From DATCDR01 sp036510575 (GTDB taxonomy: Bacteria; Actinomycetota; Acidimicrobiia; Acidimicrobiales; Bog-793), in assembly GCA_036510575.1 (NCBI GenBank), contig DATCDR010000067.1:1-7073 (forward strand): DNA of 7,073 nucleotides, given 5' to 3'. Position 1 is the first letter of the stretch; each line of letters begins with the position of its first letter. The notes below the pieces were generated by a model that was given only the letters and a program-made list of their open reading frames with translations, searched no databases and was not told the origin of the DNA. Shown piece by piece: positions 1 to 5,137 of the stretch. The translations under genes and the position numbers were made by a program.

Positions 1-365
1 TCGAGCGGCCCAGCTTGCCCGGCAATCATCACGTTGACGCGAAAGGAAACGACAATGTGGTCATCGGCTTGAGGCCACACCGTCATCACCTTGAGTGACT
101 GAAGATCAGCTCGTTGTGGTCATCGAAGGAGTCGCCCTACACTTGCACAAATGGCGGAGATGCTTCTTGAGATGAACCAATGTCCGCGCCAACCCATGTA
201 CTTGCTTGCGCTTTGGGGCTACTGCTCAGAATCGTTGGGACTCGCCACTCTGCTGTGCGTGGGCACCTTCGCCTCCTGCGTAGTTTGGCTACACAAGAGG
301 CTACATGCGGCTCTACCGTTCTACCTACCGGCGAGCCTCCAGCACTACTAGCTGGGAGTTTGTTG
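1..365. other. Gene-poor left flank
   Basis: No frame here looks like a gene. The open frames are short, have no convincing ribosome binding site, and the longest runs straight into the tRNA scar that follows. The one visible structure is an 11-base direct repeat, TGTGGTCATCG, at 56-66 and 115-125. With the surrounding AAACGACAATGTGG sequence it vaguely recalls the repeated ends of IS21-type elements, but this cannot be verified. If the tRNA scar is an attachment site, this side would be host chromosome outside the element. Confidence 0.5.
56..125. repeat. 11-bp direct repeat pair TGTGGTCATCG
   Basis: TGTGGTCATCG occurs exactly at 56-66 and again at 115-125, 59 bp apart start to start. A related GTCATCACC lies between them near 82. 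Repeated sites of this kind are found at the ends of some insertion sequences, where they bind transposase, but no transposase is visible, so the meaning is open. Confidence 0.3.
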
Positions 366-408
366 CTGGCGGGGGAGGGCTCGAACCTCCAACCTCCTGA
401 TCCAAAGT
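366..408 (-). tRNA. Partial tRNA-Gln(TTG), 3' portion only; probable att site
   Basis: Read on the minus strand, this stretch folds as the 3' part of a tRNA. It has an anticodon loop CTTTGGA (anticodon TTG, glutamine), a 3' anticodon stem TCAGG, a variable loop AGGTT, and a perfect five-pair T stem GGAGG/CCTCC around the loop TTCGAGC. The 3' acceptor strand is CCCGCCA with discriminator G. A72 (implying a U1-A72 pair) and G73 are known features of bacterial tRNA-Gln, which supports the identity. The 5' half is missing: the bases before A31 do not pair with TCAGG, and no TGGCGGG acceptor partner or D-arm lies upstream. CCA is not encoded (GCAA follows). A tRNA 3' end without its 5' end is the usual scar of a site-specific integrative element. 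In attL/attR geometry the element lies on the higher-coordinate side. Confidence 0.75.
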
Positions 409-759
409 TCGCCCCGAGGTGTTATCCACAGGCACCCACGAGTGACCATGAGCCTCCAGTAATACCGCTTGAGCTGGGTAGATGACCACGGCCAGCTGCC
501 CCTCGTTGACCGACGTGAGCCGACCGTATCCACCTTTTCTGAGGTTTTGGTTCTCACCGCTGTTCTCACGGTTCCCCGCGGTAGCGACTTCCTCGTCCCC
601 TCGTCCGTCGTCGAGCAGTCGGGGCATCTGCCCCACGCGGACAGACACATACACTCAGAGCGTGTCGACACTAGAGCAGCCGGGACGAGTCGAGAGTCGC
701 CCGTTTATAGCCCGGAGTGGATAGCCTGAGTGGACTCACCGCACGAGGAGTTGGCCGCG
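409..759. other. Gene-poor stretch between att scar and hicBA
   Basis: No convincing gene is present. Open frames exist on both strands (for example minus 325-654 and plus 469-729), but none has a good ribosome binding site or family resemblance, and the minus one runs through the tRNA scar. Visible small structures are a consensus DnaA-type box TTATCCACA (422-430), a 12-bp-period repeat GTTCTCAC (550-557 and 562-569), a small hairpin GGGGCATCTGCCCC (621-634) and a perfect palindrome GTGTCGACAC (662-671). These could be integrase arm sites or hicBA control elements, but none is demonstrated. Confidence 0.4.
662..671. promoter_or_regulatory. Perfect palindrome upstream of hicBA (possible operator)
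   Basis: GTGTCGACAC is a ten-base perfect palindrome 88 bp before the hicB start. HicBA operons are commonly autoregulated through palindromes near the promoter, which makes an operator role conceivable. The HicB here is short and shows no separate DNA-binding domain, so the link is speculative. Confidence 0.2.
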
Positions 760-969
760 ATGACCAAAGCCGTCCATGTTCCGTACACGGTCGAAGAGGA
801 TGAAGACGGGGTGTGGTGCGCGCACGCTCAGCTGCGGCCCAGCGTTGGCGCGAACGGCGAAGGTGCTACCCGTGACGAAGCCGTTGCTGATCTGCGCGAG
901 GCTCTCGCTGGTTTGATCGCCGAGTTTGGAGCGCCCGAGGAGTTGACGCTAACCGTCGACGTGGCCTAG
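760..969 (+). CDS. hicB: HicB-family antitoxin
   Basis: This 69-residue protein resembles the single-domain HicB antitoxin, a partial RNase H fold that binds and neutralises the HicA mRNA interferase. It opens with a beta-strand-rich YTVEEDEDGVW segment (residues 9-19), followed by the family's ATRDEAVADLREAL helix (about 37-50), the counterpart of the usual T-x-EEA-x-x-NL-x-EA pattern. No C-terminal ribbon-helix-helix or HTH domain is visible, so DNA binding is not evident. The ATG at 760 is preferred over an in-frame GTG at 730 because GAGGAG (745-750) sits nine bases before it. The stop codon shares one base with the GTG start of hicA, so the two genes are translationally coupled. The antitoxin-first order is seen in a subset of hicAB loci. 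Family call is confident; activity is inferred. Confidence 0.85.
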   Translation: MTKAVHVPYTVEEDEDGVWCAHAQLRPSVGANGEGATRDEAVADLREALAGLIAEFGAPEELTLTVDVA

Positions 970-1193
970 TGCCGGAGTTGCCAGCGGTGCCCGGCCAACG
1001 GGTCGTGCAGGCACTCGAAAAAGCAGGTTTCGCCAGAGCTCGGATCGCTGGCAGCCACTACGTCATGCGCCACCCAGATGGCCGCGGCACGACGGTGCCG
1101 GTTCATCGGGGCCGCGACGTCGCGAAGGGAACCTTGCGCAGCATCCTTGCCGACGCACAGCTGAGTATCGAGGAGCTGCGCGAACTCCTTTGA
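969..1193 (+). CDS. hicA: HicA-family mRNA interferase toxin
   Basis: The gene encodes 74 residues matching the HicA/YcfA family, small dsRBD-like ribonucleases that cut mRNA and stop growth when not held by HicB. The key block GSHYVMRH (28-35) carries the family's catalytic histidine, here H30 in the GSH motif. It is followed by HPDGRGTTVPVH (35-46) and the helix KGTLRSILADAQLS (53-66), ending in IEELRELL. All main family blocks are present, so the toxin looks intact. It starts at GTG, overlapping the hicB TAG by one base and with no ribosome binding site of its own, so it depends on coupling to hicB. Length is normal. Together hicBA would act as an addiction module stabilising the surrounding element. 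Confidence 0.9.
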   Translation: MPELPAVPGQRVVQALEKAGFARARIAGSHYVMRHPDGRGTTVPVHRGRDVAKGTLRSILADAQLSIEELRELL

Positions 1194-1225
1194 TCGGGCG
1201 TAGCAACCTCCCATTAGTCCGATCA
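1191..1225. repeat. Inverted repeat overlapping the hicA stop
   Basis: TGATCGG (1191-1197, including the hicA stop codon) and CCGATCA (1219-1225) form a perfect seven-base inverted repeat with a 21-base loop. It could be a weak transcript-end hairpin after hicBA. There is no following T tract and the loop is long, so it is not a clear intrinsic terminator. Confidence 0.3.
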
Positions 1226-1352
1226 TCGGCGGTGCTTTTCTCGATCGCCGGTGGACCGCGCCCGCGCGATGGCGCTGGCGGGACGCTGTGCTCGGCCCGA
1301 AGTGATCGGCATCGGTCGTCGTGCTGTTGCCGCACGAAGAGCACTAGGAGCA

Positions 1353-1424
1353 CGGCGCTGTAGGTTGAGCTCGGCCGTCCCTGCGCGGACGCGCGGCCTC
1401 TGCCGAGCTGCTTGTTAGGCGCCG
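1353..1424 (+). repeat. Long imperfect hairpin with attC-like 3' end
   Basis: A 72-base foldable structure lies in the spacer between hicA and abiEi. The outer stem is CGGCGC/GCGCCG (1353-1358 with 1419-1424). Inside it, two single-stranded stretches of nine bases each face one another. Next is an inner stem AGCTCGGC/GCCGAGCT (1368-1375 with 1402-1409), then a stem CGTCC/GGACG (1376-1380 with 1387-1391) closing a six-base loop, with a ten-base bulge at 1392-1401. The right arm ends in CTTGTTAGGC, whose GTTAGGC fits the GTTRRRY core of integron attC sites. The left arm lacks the matching RYYYAAC box, so a functional attC is doubtful. A structured RNA, a degenerate attC or a chance GC-rich hairpin are all possible. 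Confidence 0.4.
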
Positions 1425-1443
1425 GCCTCACCAGTTTGAGGTG

Positions 1444-1484
1444 AGATAGCAGTAACTTCCTCTATAGGACACTTTCCGCTATCT
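1444..1484. promoter_or_regulatory. abiE promoter region with inverted repeat (possible AbiEi operator)
   Basis: AGATAGC (1444-1450) and GCTATCT (1478-1484) are a perfect seven-base inverted repeat, 27 bases apart, immediately before abiEi. The right arm overlaps TATCTT (1480-1485), a reasonable -10 box that would place the transcript start almost at the ATG; TATAGG (1463-1468) is a second -10 candidate. AbiEi proteins are known to repress their own operon by binding inverted repeats in the promoter, so this pair is a natural operator candidate. The exact promoter elements are inferred. Confidence 0.4.
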
Positions 1485-1495
1485 TGTCTTGGACC

Positions 1496-2281
1496 ATGAC
1501 TCGCTCGCTTGAACTTGTCGATACCCTCATCGCCACCGCGCGCGAAGACTTCACCTTCGAGGATGCGCGCTCGATCCTCGTTGCGCCCGCGCCGGCGACA
1601 GCGAAGGTGCTCCGTCAGCTCCGGGCTCAGGGACTTGTCGATCGGCTCAGCCGGAACCACTACGTCGTACGGCCCCTTGGCCTCCTCGGGACCTCGACCA
1701 CGGCTGACGACCTACCGCTTGCCGTCGCGGCGGTCTTCGGCGACCGACTGCATCGAATCGCCTATGCCAGCGCGCTCGGGGAGCTCGGCCTGCTCACCCA
1801 TCCGGTCCGGATTGTCACGGTCGCCTGTGTGCGGCAGGTACGTCATCCGAGCCTTGGGAGCCGGCCCCTACAGGTCGTGATCGAGCGGGAGAGGACGATC
1901 CATCTCGGCGCCGAAGCCATGGGGCGGTCGTGGCGATCCGGGATCGAGCGCGCCATCTTCGACTCTGCGCTCCGGGTCGACCTCGCCGGCGGTCTCTACG
2001 TACTGGCTGAGGGGCTAGTGCGCGCGGCACCGACGATGCAGGCCCATCGTCTTGCACCGCTCGTTGCAGCGTTCGGCCCTCGCGGCGGTGCTGCCGAACG
2101 CCGAGTTGCCTCGCTCGCGCGTGCGCTCGATCTGCCGCTCGCGCTCGATCCGCGAGTCGGCGCCGATAGACCGGTCATCCCCCTCGACCCCAACGACGAC
2201 CACATCGAGTGGGTCGACGTTCGATACCGAGTGGCCTGGAGCGTCACCATCGACGAGCTGAGGAACGTGGTGGAGAGCTAG
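1496..2281 (+). CDS. abiEi: AbiEi-family type IV antitoxin
   Basis: The 261-residue product fits the AbiEi antitoxin family, the cognate regulator of AbiEii nucleotidyltransferase toxins in abortive-infection (phage defence) and plasmid-stabilisation operons. Residues about 17-62 form a winged-helix-like N-terminus (FEDARSIL, a recognition-helix-like TAKVLRQLRAQGLVDRLS, then NHYVVRPLG), expected to bind the promoter. The middle (75-165) is the family's mixed domain with IERAIFDSALR. The C-terminal part (about 200-261) ends in ERRVASLARALDLPL and WVDVRYRVAWSVTIDELR. The reading frame is complete. ATG 1496 is chosen over the in-frame TTG at 1484; there is no strong ribosome binding site (only GGA at 1491-1493), which with the nearby -10 suggests a leaderless or nearly leaderless transcript. 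The toxin gene starts three bases after its stop, but that toxin is broken, so this looks like an orphaned antitoxin. Confidence 0.8.
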   Translation: MTRSLELVDTLIATAREDFTFEDARSILVAPAPATAKVLRQLRAQGLVDRLSRNHYVVRPLGLLGTSTTADDLPLAVAAVFGDRLHRIAYASALGELGLLTHPVRIVTVACVRQVRHPSLGSRPLQVVIERERTIHLGAEAMGRSWRSGIERAIFDSALRVDLAGGLYVLAEGLVRAAPTMQAHRLAPLVAAFGPRGGAAERRVASLARALDLPLALDPRVGADRPVIPLDPNDDHIEWVDVRYRVAWSVTIDELRNVVES

Positions 2282-2283
2282 CC

Positions 2284-2790
2284 GTGCTCACCCGGCAACT
2301 CATCACCCGACGGGCTTCCGACGGCGGCGTCGGCGCCCCGACTGCCGAGCGCGACTACGTGCTCGCGCACGTCGTCGCTCAGCTCCATCGAGCCTAGCCG
2401 GAAGACGGAGGCCGTCTCGTGTTCAAGGGCGGGACGTCGCTCCGCCTCGTCTACTTCGAGAAGTACCGCTACTCGGCCGACCTCGACTTCACCGTGGTCG
2501 GCGGCGGCATCGACGCGGCCCTCGCCGCCCTCGCCAAGGTGGTCGCCGCCGCGAAGGAGCACGCTGGATTCCCGTACCTCGACGAGCTCCATCTACTGTT
2601 CAACGCGATTGCCGTGGCGAAGCATCTCGATCCTGGAACCTTCGCGGAGAAGTTCGAGGAACGGATCGAGCGCTACCGGCGAGCTTGGCTCGGCGAGATG
2701 GCGCGCCACCTCGTCGAGCCGCCACCATTCGGCGAAGTCGAGCGAATCGTTCGGCGACACCTTCGCGGCGCTGGCTACCTGACGACCTGA
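2284..2790 (+). pseudogene. abiEii: Broken AbiEii nucleotidyltransferase toxin (in-frame TAG, internal deletion)
   Basis: Starting at GTG 2284, six bases after GGAGAG (2272-2277), the frame gives the family-like N-terminus with ERDYVLAHVVAQL (residues 22-34). It then hits TAG at 2395-2397 and continues in the same frame with PEDGGRLVFKGGTSLR and YRYSADLDF. KGGTSL and the D-x-D of SADLDF are nucleotidyltransferase motifs I and II of AbiEii/DUF1814 toxins. The remainder ends at 2790 and totals about 168 codons against roughly 250-300 usual for the family. The central part carrying motifs III and IV (D-x-x-x-EKL and RD-x-x-D types) seems lost around 2580-2605, where PYLDE runs directly into a C-terminal-like segment ending RRHLRGAGYL. 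A GTG at 2419 with CGGAGG (2406-2411) seven bases ahead could restart translation of a 123-residue fragment holding motifs I and II. Toxin activity is very unlikely. Confidence 0.75.
2406..2411 (+). promoter_or_regulatory. Internal ribosome binding site in broken abiEii
   Basis: CGGAGG lies between the premature TAG (2395-2397) and GTG 2419 with a seven-base gap, an ideal ribosome-binding geometry. It may simply be codons of the original gene (Asp-Gly-Gly region), but it means the downstream fragment could still be translated by ribosomes terminating just upstream. Confidence 0.4.
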
Positions 2791-2809
2791 TCTCAAATCG
2801 CAGCCTCCC

Positions 2810-3032
2810 TCACGCTGGCGTCCCCTCCTCCGGCGGCCGGTGCCGGCGCCCTTCGATCCACTTCCGCAACGCCTCCTTGTCGAAGCGAAGCGAGCCGCCG
2901 ATCTTCAGGTACGGGATCGTGTCCTCGGCGGCGAAGCGCCGCACATGACGAACAGAGATGCACAACAACTCTGCGGCCGTCTCGATATCGACGAGCTCCG
3001 GGAACCGAAATTGCTCATGCTGATCGGGGCAT
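2810..3032 (-). pseudogene. Excisionase/AlpA-like HTH protein, frameshifted at codon 2-3
   Basis: On the minus strand a small HTH gene of the MerR-like excisionase (HTH_17/AlpA) type is clear. The sequence PELVDIETAAEL is followed by SVRHVRRFAAEDTIPYLKIG, then SLRFDKEALRKWIEGRR, matching helix 1, recognition helix, wing (PYLKIGGSLRFD) and final helix. An excellent AAGGAGG (3041-3047) sits eight bases before ATG at 3032-3030, but that ATG reads only MPRSA and stop. Removing one base from the four-base run at 3026-3029 joins the ATG to the HTH frame, giving a 73-residue protein beginning MPDQHEQFRFPEL. No other start exists in the HTH frame. The cause is a true +1 frameshift or a sequencing error. 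Such proteins usually bind att sites or control integrase and transfer genes. No integrase follows; instead the gene is convergent with abiEii, 19 bases apart. Confidence 0.75.
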
Positions 3033-3040
3033 CGCCCGTT

Positions 3041-3047
3041 CCTCCTT
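3041..3047 (-). promoter_or_regulatory. Ribosome binding site of the HTH gene
   Basis: AAGGAGG on the minus strand, eight bases before the ATG at 3032-3030, is a near-perfect Shine-Dalgarno sequence. It decides the start and, because that start is out of frame with the HTH domain, is the main evidence that the gene carries a frameshift rather than an upstream alternative start. Confidence 0.65.
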
Positions 3048-3500
3048 CTTCAACACTTCCCTACATCGAGTTAATGACTGGTCGAAAGCCGGTCCTGCCA
3101 AAAGAAGCCCGCATCGGCCACAACTACTTCGCACCTGCCGTTGTAGACCGCTGGTGACCGCGTCGCGATAGCGCTCCGTGATTAGCCGTCATTGTCCAGT
3201 GCCAACCGGGGATGACCGGATGATCGACGAGTGAATGACCAACCGGAGCCGCCGTTGTCCTTCCGTGACCGATAGAGCATGCGCGGGCGACGTTCGAGCT
3301 TCATCGACCAGATCCTCATTGCTCATTTCGCACCCTGTTTTGTCCTCCACTACCTAGTAATGGGCTTCGTAGACCGGAAATACTTACATTGCAGTTTCGT
3401 GACAGCTTTCCAAGCGACGCCGACTGCTCACCCCACGGTGGAGGCTGACCAATCGAGCTCCGCGCGGCAATAGGTTTTTGCGACTGGTAGCGAGCGGCTT
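3048..3500. other. Intergenic stretch without a recognised gene
   Basis: No frame shows family resemblance. The best small candidates are on the minus strand: 3189-3326, starting MSNEDLVDEARTS, 45 residues and lacking a well-spaced ribosome binding site, and an overlapping 40-residue frame. CCAACCGG occurs twice (3202-3209 and 3239-3246). The 3340-3480 part is comparatively AT-rich and probably carries the promoter of the gene starting at 3512, but no confident -35/-10 pair stands out. Confidence 0.4.
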
Positions 3501-3511
3501 GGAGGTGCGGC

Positions 3512-4821
3512 TTGAGGACACCCAAAGGGACCCGCTCCCACAACTCGCTCCGGCGAATTGCAGTCAGTGCCTTCCTTCTCGCAAGTGTCGTCGTGGCAAC
3601 GACCGCCGACTACCGAGCAGTCGACGCCGCCGCGGCACTACGGCAGCTGTCGGCGAGACCAGCCAACTCGTCGGTGTCGCTCCGCTCGGGGACTCTGGTT
3701 CCTAACTCCCTCGTTCCTCTCGATCTCGCCTTCTCCTCGGCCTCGCGCGGCTATGAGCTCGTGCAGAACGCATCGGGCACCTACGTAGCCACGACGACCA
3801 ACGGCGGGGGCACCTGGCACGTGACGAGCGCTCCGATCGTCGCCTCACCCCCGCCGGCGGGGGCGCGAAATGGGCCGCAGTTCCCGAGCATCGCGACTAC
3901 CCAAACTCTCGGTGTTACGAAGAGCGGCACCGTCTATGCCTACGGCATCTCCGCCTCGCTGGTCGAGACCAGCGCGAACGAAGGACGTAGCTGGCAGCGA
4001 TCTCAGCTGCCCGGGACGGTCGAGGACATCGCGAGCGACGGCGCGACACTCACGGCACTCGTCGACGGGCCACAACTCGCGACCGGGCCCGGTGGTCACC
4101 TCCCCGCGCCGCCGCCAAGCGGTTGGCTGTACTCCTCAGACGACGGCGGGCTCGCATGGAGCCGACTCTCCACCTTGCCGGACGATATCGGGCCGTACAA
4201 GGTGCTCGGCCAGCCGACGACAGCGGTGCGTATGCACTCAGCCCGGGAGAGAACAACACCAACGACGGCGTCTACGGCGGGCTCGAACGGACCACCGACG
4301 GCGGCAGGAGCTGGACTGAAGTCGAGCAGCCCTGTGACGTCGACGCTGCCCCTCGCTCCGGCAGCGGTGCCGAGTTCGGCGCCACGTCCGCCGATGCGCT
4401 CTGGATCGTCTGCGGCGATGGCGGCGGGGATGGCCCAGGTGCAATCACGCAAGTGCTCCGTACGACCGATGGCGGCGAGCACTGGTCGCTCGTCGCCGGC
4501 ACAGCCGAGATCGGGCCCTGGAACCACACGAACTTCCCGGCTACCTCGAGCTTGCCGCCAGCAAGCCCCGCAGCGACGAGCCTCTTCGAGCCGAGCAGTG
4601 CGTGGCTCGTGCTCGCCAAACCGTCGGTGCTGCTGCGCACGACCGACGGCGGCATGACGTGGACCGAGGCAGCCCCGCGAACCGTCGAGACACAGGGACC
4701 GCGACTCGTACTCGACGTCGACGGGACGATCGAGGTTCGGACAACCACAGAGCTCTGGCAGTTCCATGCTGGCTTCTGGCACGTTGCCGGAGACACCGGC
4801 TTCGACGAGTCAAGAAAATGA
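3512..4821 (+). pseudogene. Secreted BNR/Asp-box repeat protein split by a -1 frameshift
   Basis: The gene starts at TTG 3512, six bases after GGAGG (3501-3505). A basic N-terminus (RSHNSLRR) and a hydrophobic segment (IAVSAFLLASVVVA, residues 16-29) indicate a signal peptide or membrane anchor; there is no lipobox cysteine. The rest is a beta-propeller-type array of Asp boxes: TTNGGGTW (95-102), SANEGRSW (154-161) and SSDDGGLAW (208-216) in the first frame, then TTDGGRSW (4291-4314), TTDGGEHW (4462-4485) and TTDGGMTW (4639-4662) in the next frame. The frame changes at about 4213-4216, where YKVLGQP continues as DDSGAYALSPGE if one lost base is restored, giving a protein of about 435 residues. 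Similar proteins (sialidase-like, Ycf48-like) are extracellular; the substrate is unknown. It is probably cargo of the element. No slippery heptamer is seen, so a mutation or sequencing error is more likely than programmed shifting. Confidence 0.75.
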
Positions 4822-4844
4822 GAGTCGACTGCTCACCCATAAAC

Positions 4845-4864
4845 AGGCCGAACCGCACCGGCCT
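4845..4864 (+). terminator. Weak hairpin after the BNR gene
   Basis: AGGCCG (4845-4850) and CGGCCT (4859-4864) form a six-pair stem with an eight-base loop 23 bases after the stop at 4821. No T run follows, so this is only a weak intrinsic terminator candidate. Confidence 0.3.
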
Positions 4865-4958
4865 ATAGCTCGCCCCCCTCCCCCACCCTCAGCGTCAAAC
4901 ATTGCTCTCGATCGAGCTCCCCGTTACCCCTCGCAGTACCTTCCACCGCCTACCGACT

Positions 4959-4982
4959 ACTTCCCAATCGCCACTTCCCAAT
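4959..4982 (+). repeat. Tandem direct repeat ACTTCCCAAT
   Basis: The ten bases ACTTCCCAAT occur exactly at 4959-4968 and 4973-4982, a 14-base period separated by CGCC. Iteron-like repeats upstream of a relaxase can be binding sites for accessory or regulatory proteins of transfer. Confidence 0.5.
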
Positions 4983-5001
4983 TCACCTTGATTTACCCCT
5001 A

Positions 5002-5030
5002 TTGACCATTACATACCGCTTGCAAATTAT
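5002..5030 (+). promoter_or_regulatory. Possible relaxase promoter
   Basis: TTGACC (5002-5007) matches a -35 box in five of six positions and is followed after 17 bases by AATTAT (5025-5030), a four-of-six match to the -10 consensus, in the most AT-rich part of the leader. Spacing is ideal for a housekeeping sigma factor, but the -10 match is modest. Confidence 0.35.
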
Positions 5031-5120
5031 CACTAGACAAGGCCTTTCACTCATGTCATAGATGCTCGGGTGCTCGACACCTCTGCACTCAAAGTGCGTA
5101 CGTCCTCACCGGCCCCTTTT

Positions 5121-5125
5121 GGAGG
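5121..5125 (+). promoter_or_regulatory. Relaxase ribosome binding site
   Basis: GGAGG here lies nine bases before GTG 5135 and twelve before ATG 5138. Either start is possible, and they differ by one residue. ATG 5138, giving MSLVKL, is chosen because related relaxases begin with this kind of short M-x-x-x-KL strand. Confidence 0.5.
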
Positions 5126-5137
5126 TCCGCGCCGGTG

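Larger units (their letters stand above)
4866..5137 (+). other. Relaxase leader: candidate oriT and promoter region
   Basis: This gene-free stretch is strongly C-rich on the plus strand at its start and AT-rich near 4970-5040, unlike its surroundings. It holds a ten-base palindrome CTCGATCGAG (4907-4916) and an exact ten-base direct repeat ACTTCCCAAT at 4959-4968 and 4973-4982 (period 14). It also holds two small hairpins, GGTG-CTCGA-CACC (5069-5081) and GCACT-CAA-AGTGC (5085-5097), just before the relaxase start. MobF relaxases commonly nick at an oriT adjacent to their own gene, made of hairpins plus accessory-protein repeats, so this is the natural oriT candidate. No nic consensus can be asserted from the sequence. 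Confidence 0.4.

Noticed and set aside
366..408. Functional tRNA-Gln gene
   Set aside because: Only the 3' part is present; the D-arm, the 5' acceptor strand and the 5' anticodon stem are absent upstream.
422..430. TTATCCACA as part of a replication origin
   Set aside because: It is a single perfect DnaA box with no cluster of further boxes, no AT-rich unwinding region and no replication gene nearby; likely chance.
151..485. Two overlapping plus-strand open frames of 66 and 101 codons
   Set aside because: No ribosome binding site and no family resemblance; the longer one runs through the tRNA-Gln scar, so it cannot be a normal conserved gene.
325..654. Minus-strand open frame of 109 codons
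   Set aside because: Its middle looks moderately protein-like, but it has no good ribosome binding site, its last third translates the tRNA scar, and a plus-strand frame covers the same bases with similar codon bias.
3202..3246. CCAACCGG direct repeats as iterons
   Set aside because: Only two eight-base copies 37 bases apart; not enough to support an iteron array.
3189..3326. Small minus-strand gene starting MSNEDLVDEARTS
   Set aside because: Only 45 residues, GGAGG too far from the start, another overlapping frame looks equally plausible, and no family is recognised.
4213..4216. Programmed ribosomal frameshift in the BNR gene
   Set aside because: No slippery heptamer or clear downstream pseudoknot is visible at the switch point; a one-base deletion or sequencing error is simpler.
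4096..4796. Minus-strand open frames of 228 and 174 codons
   Set aside because: They are antisense to the Asp-box repeat protein, whose repeated T-T-D-G-G-x-x-W motifs clearly identify the true strand and frames.
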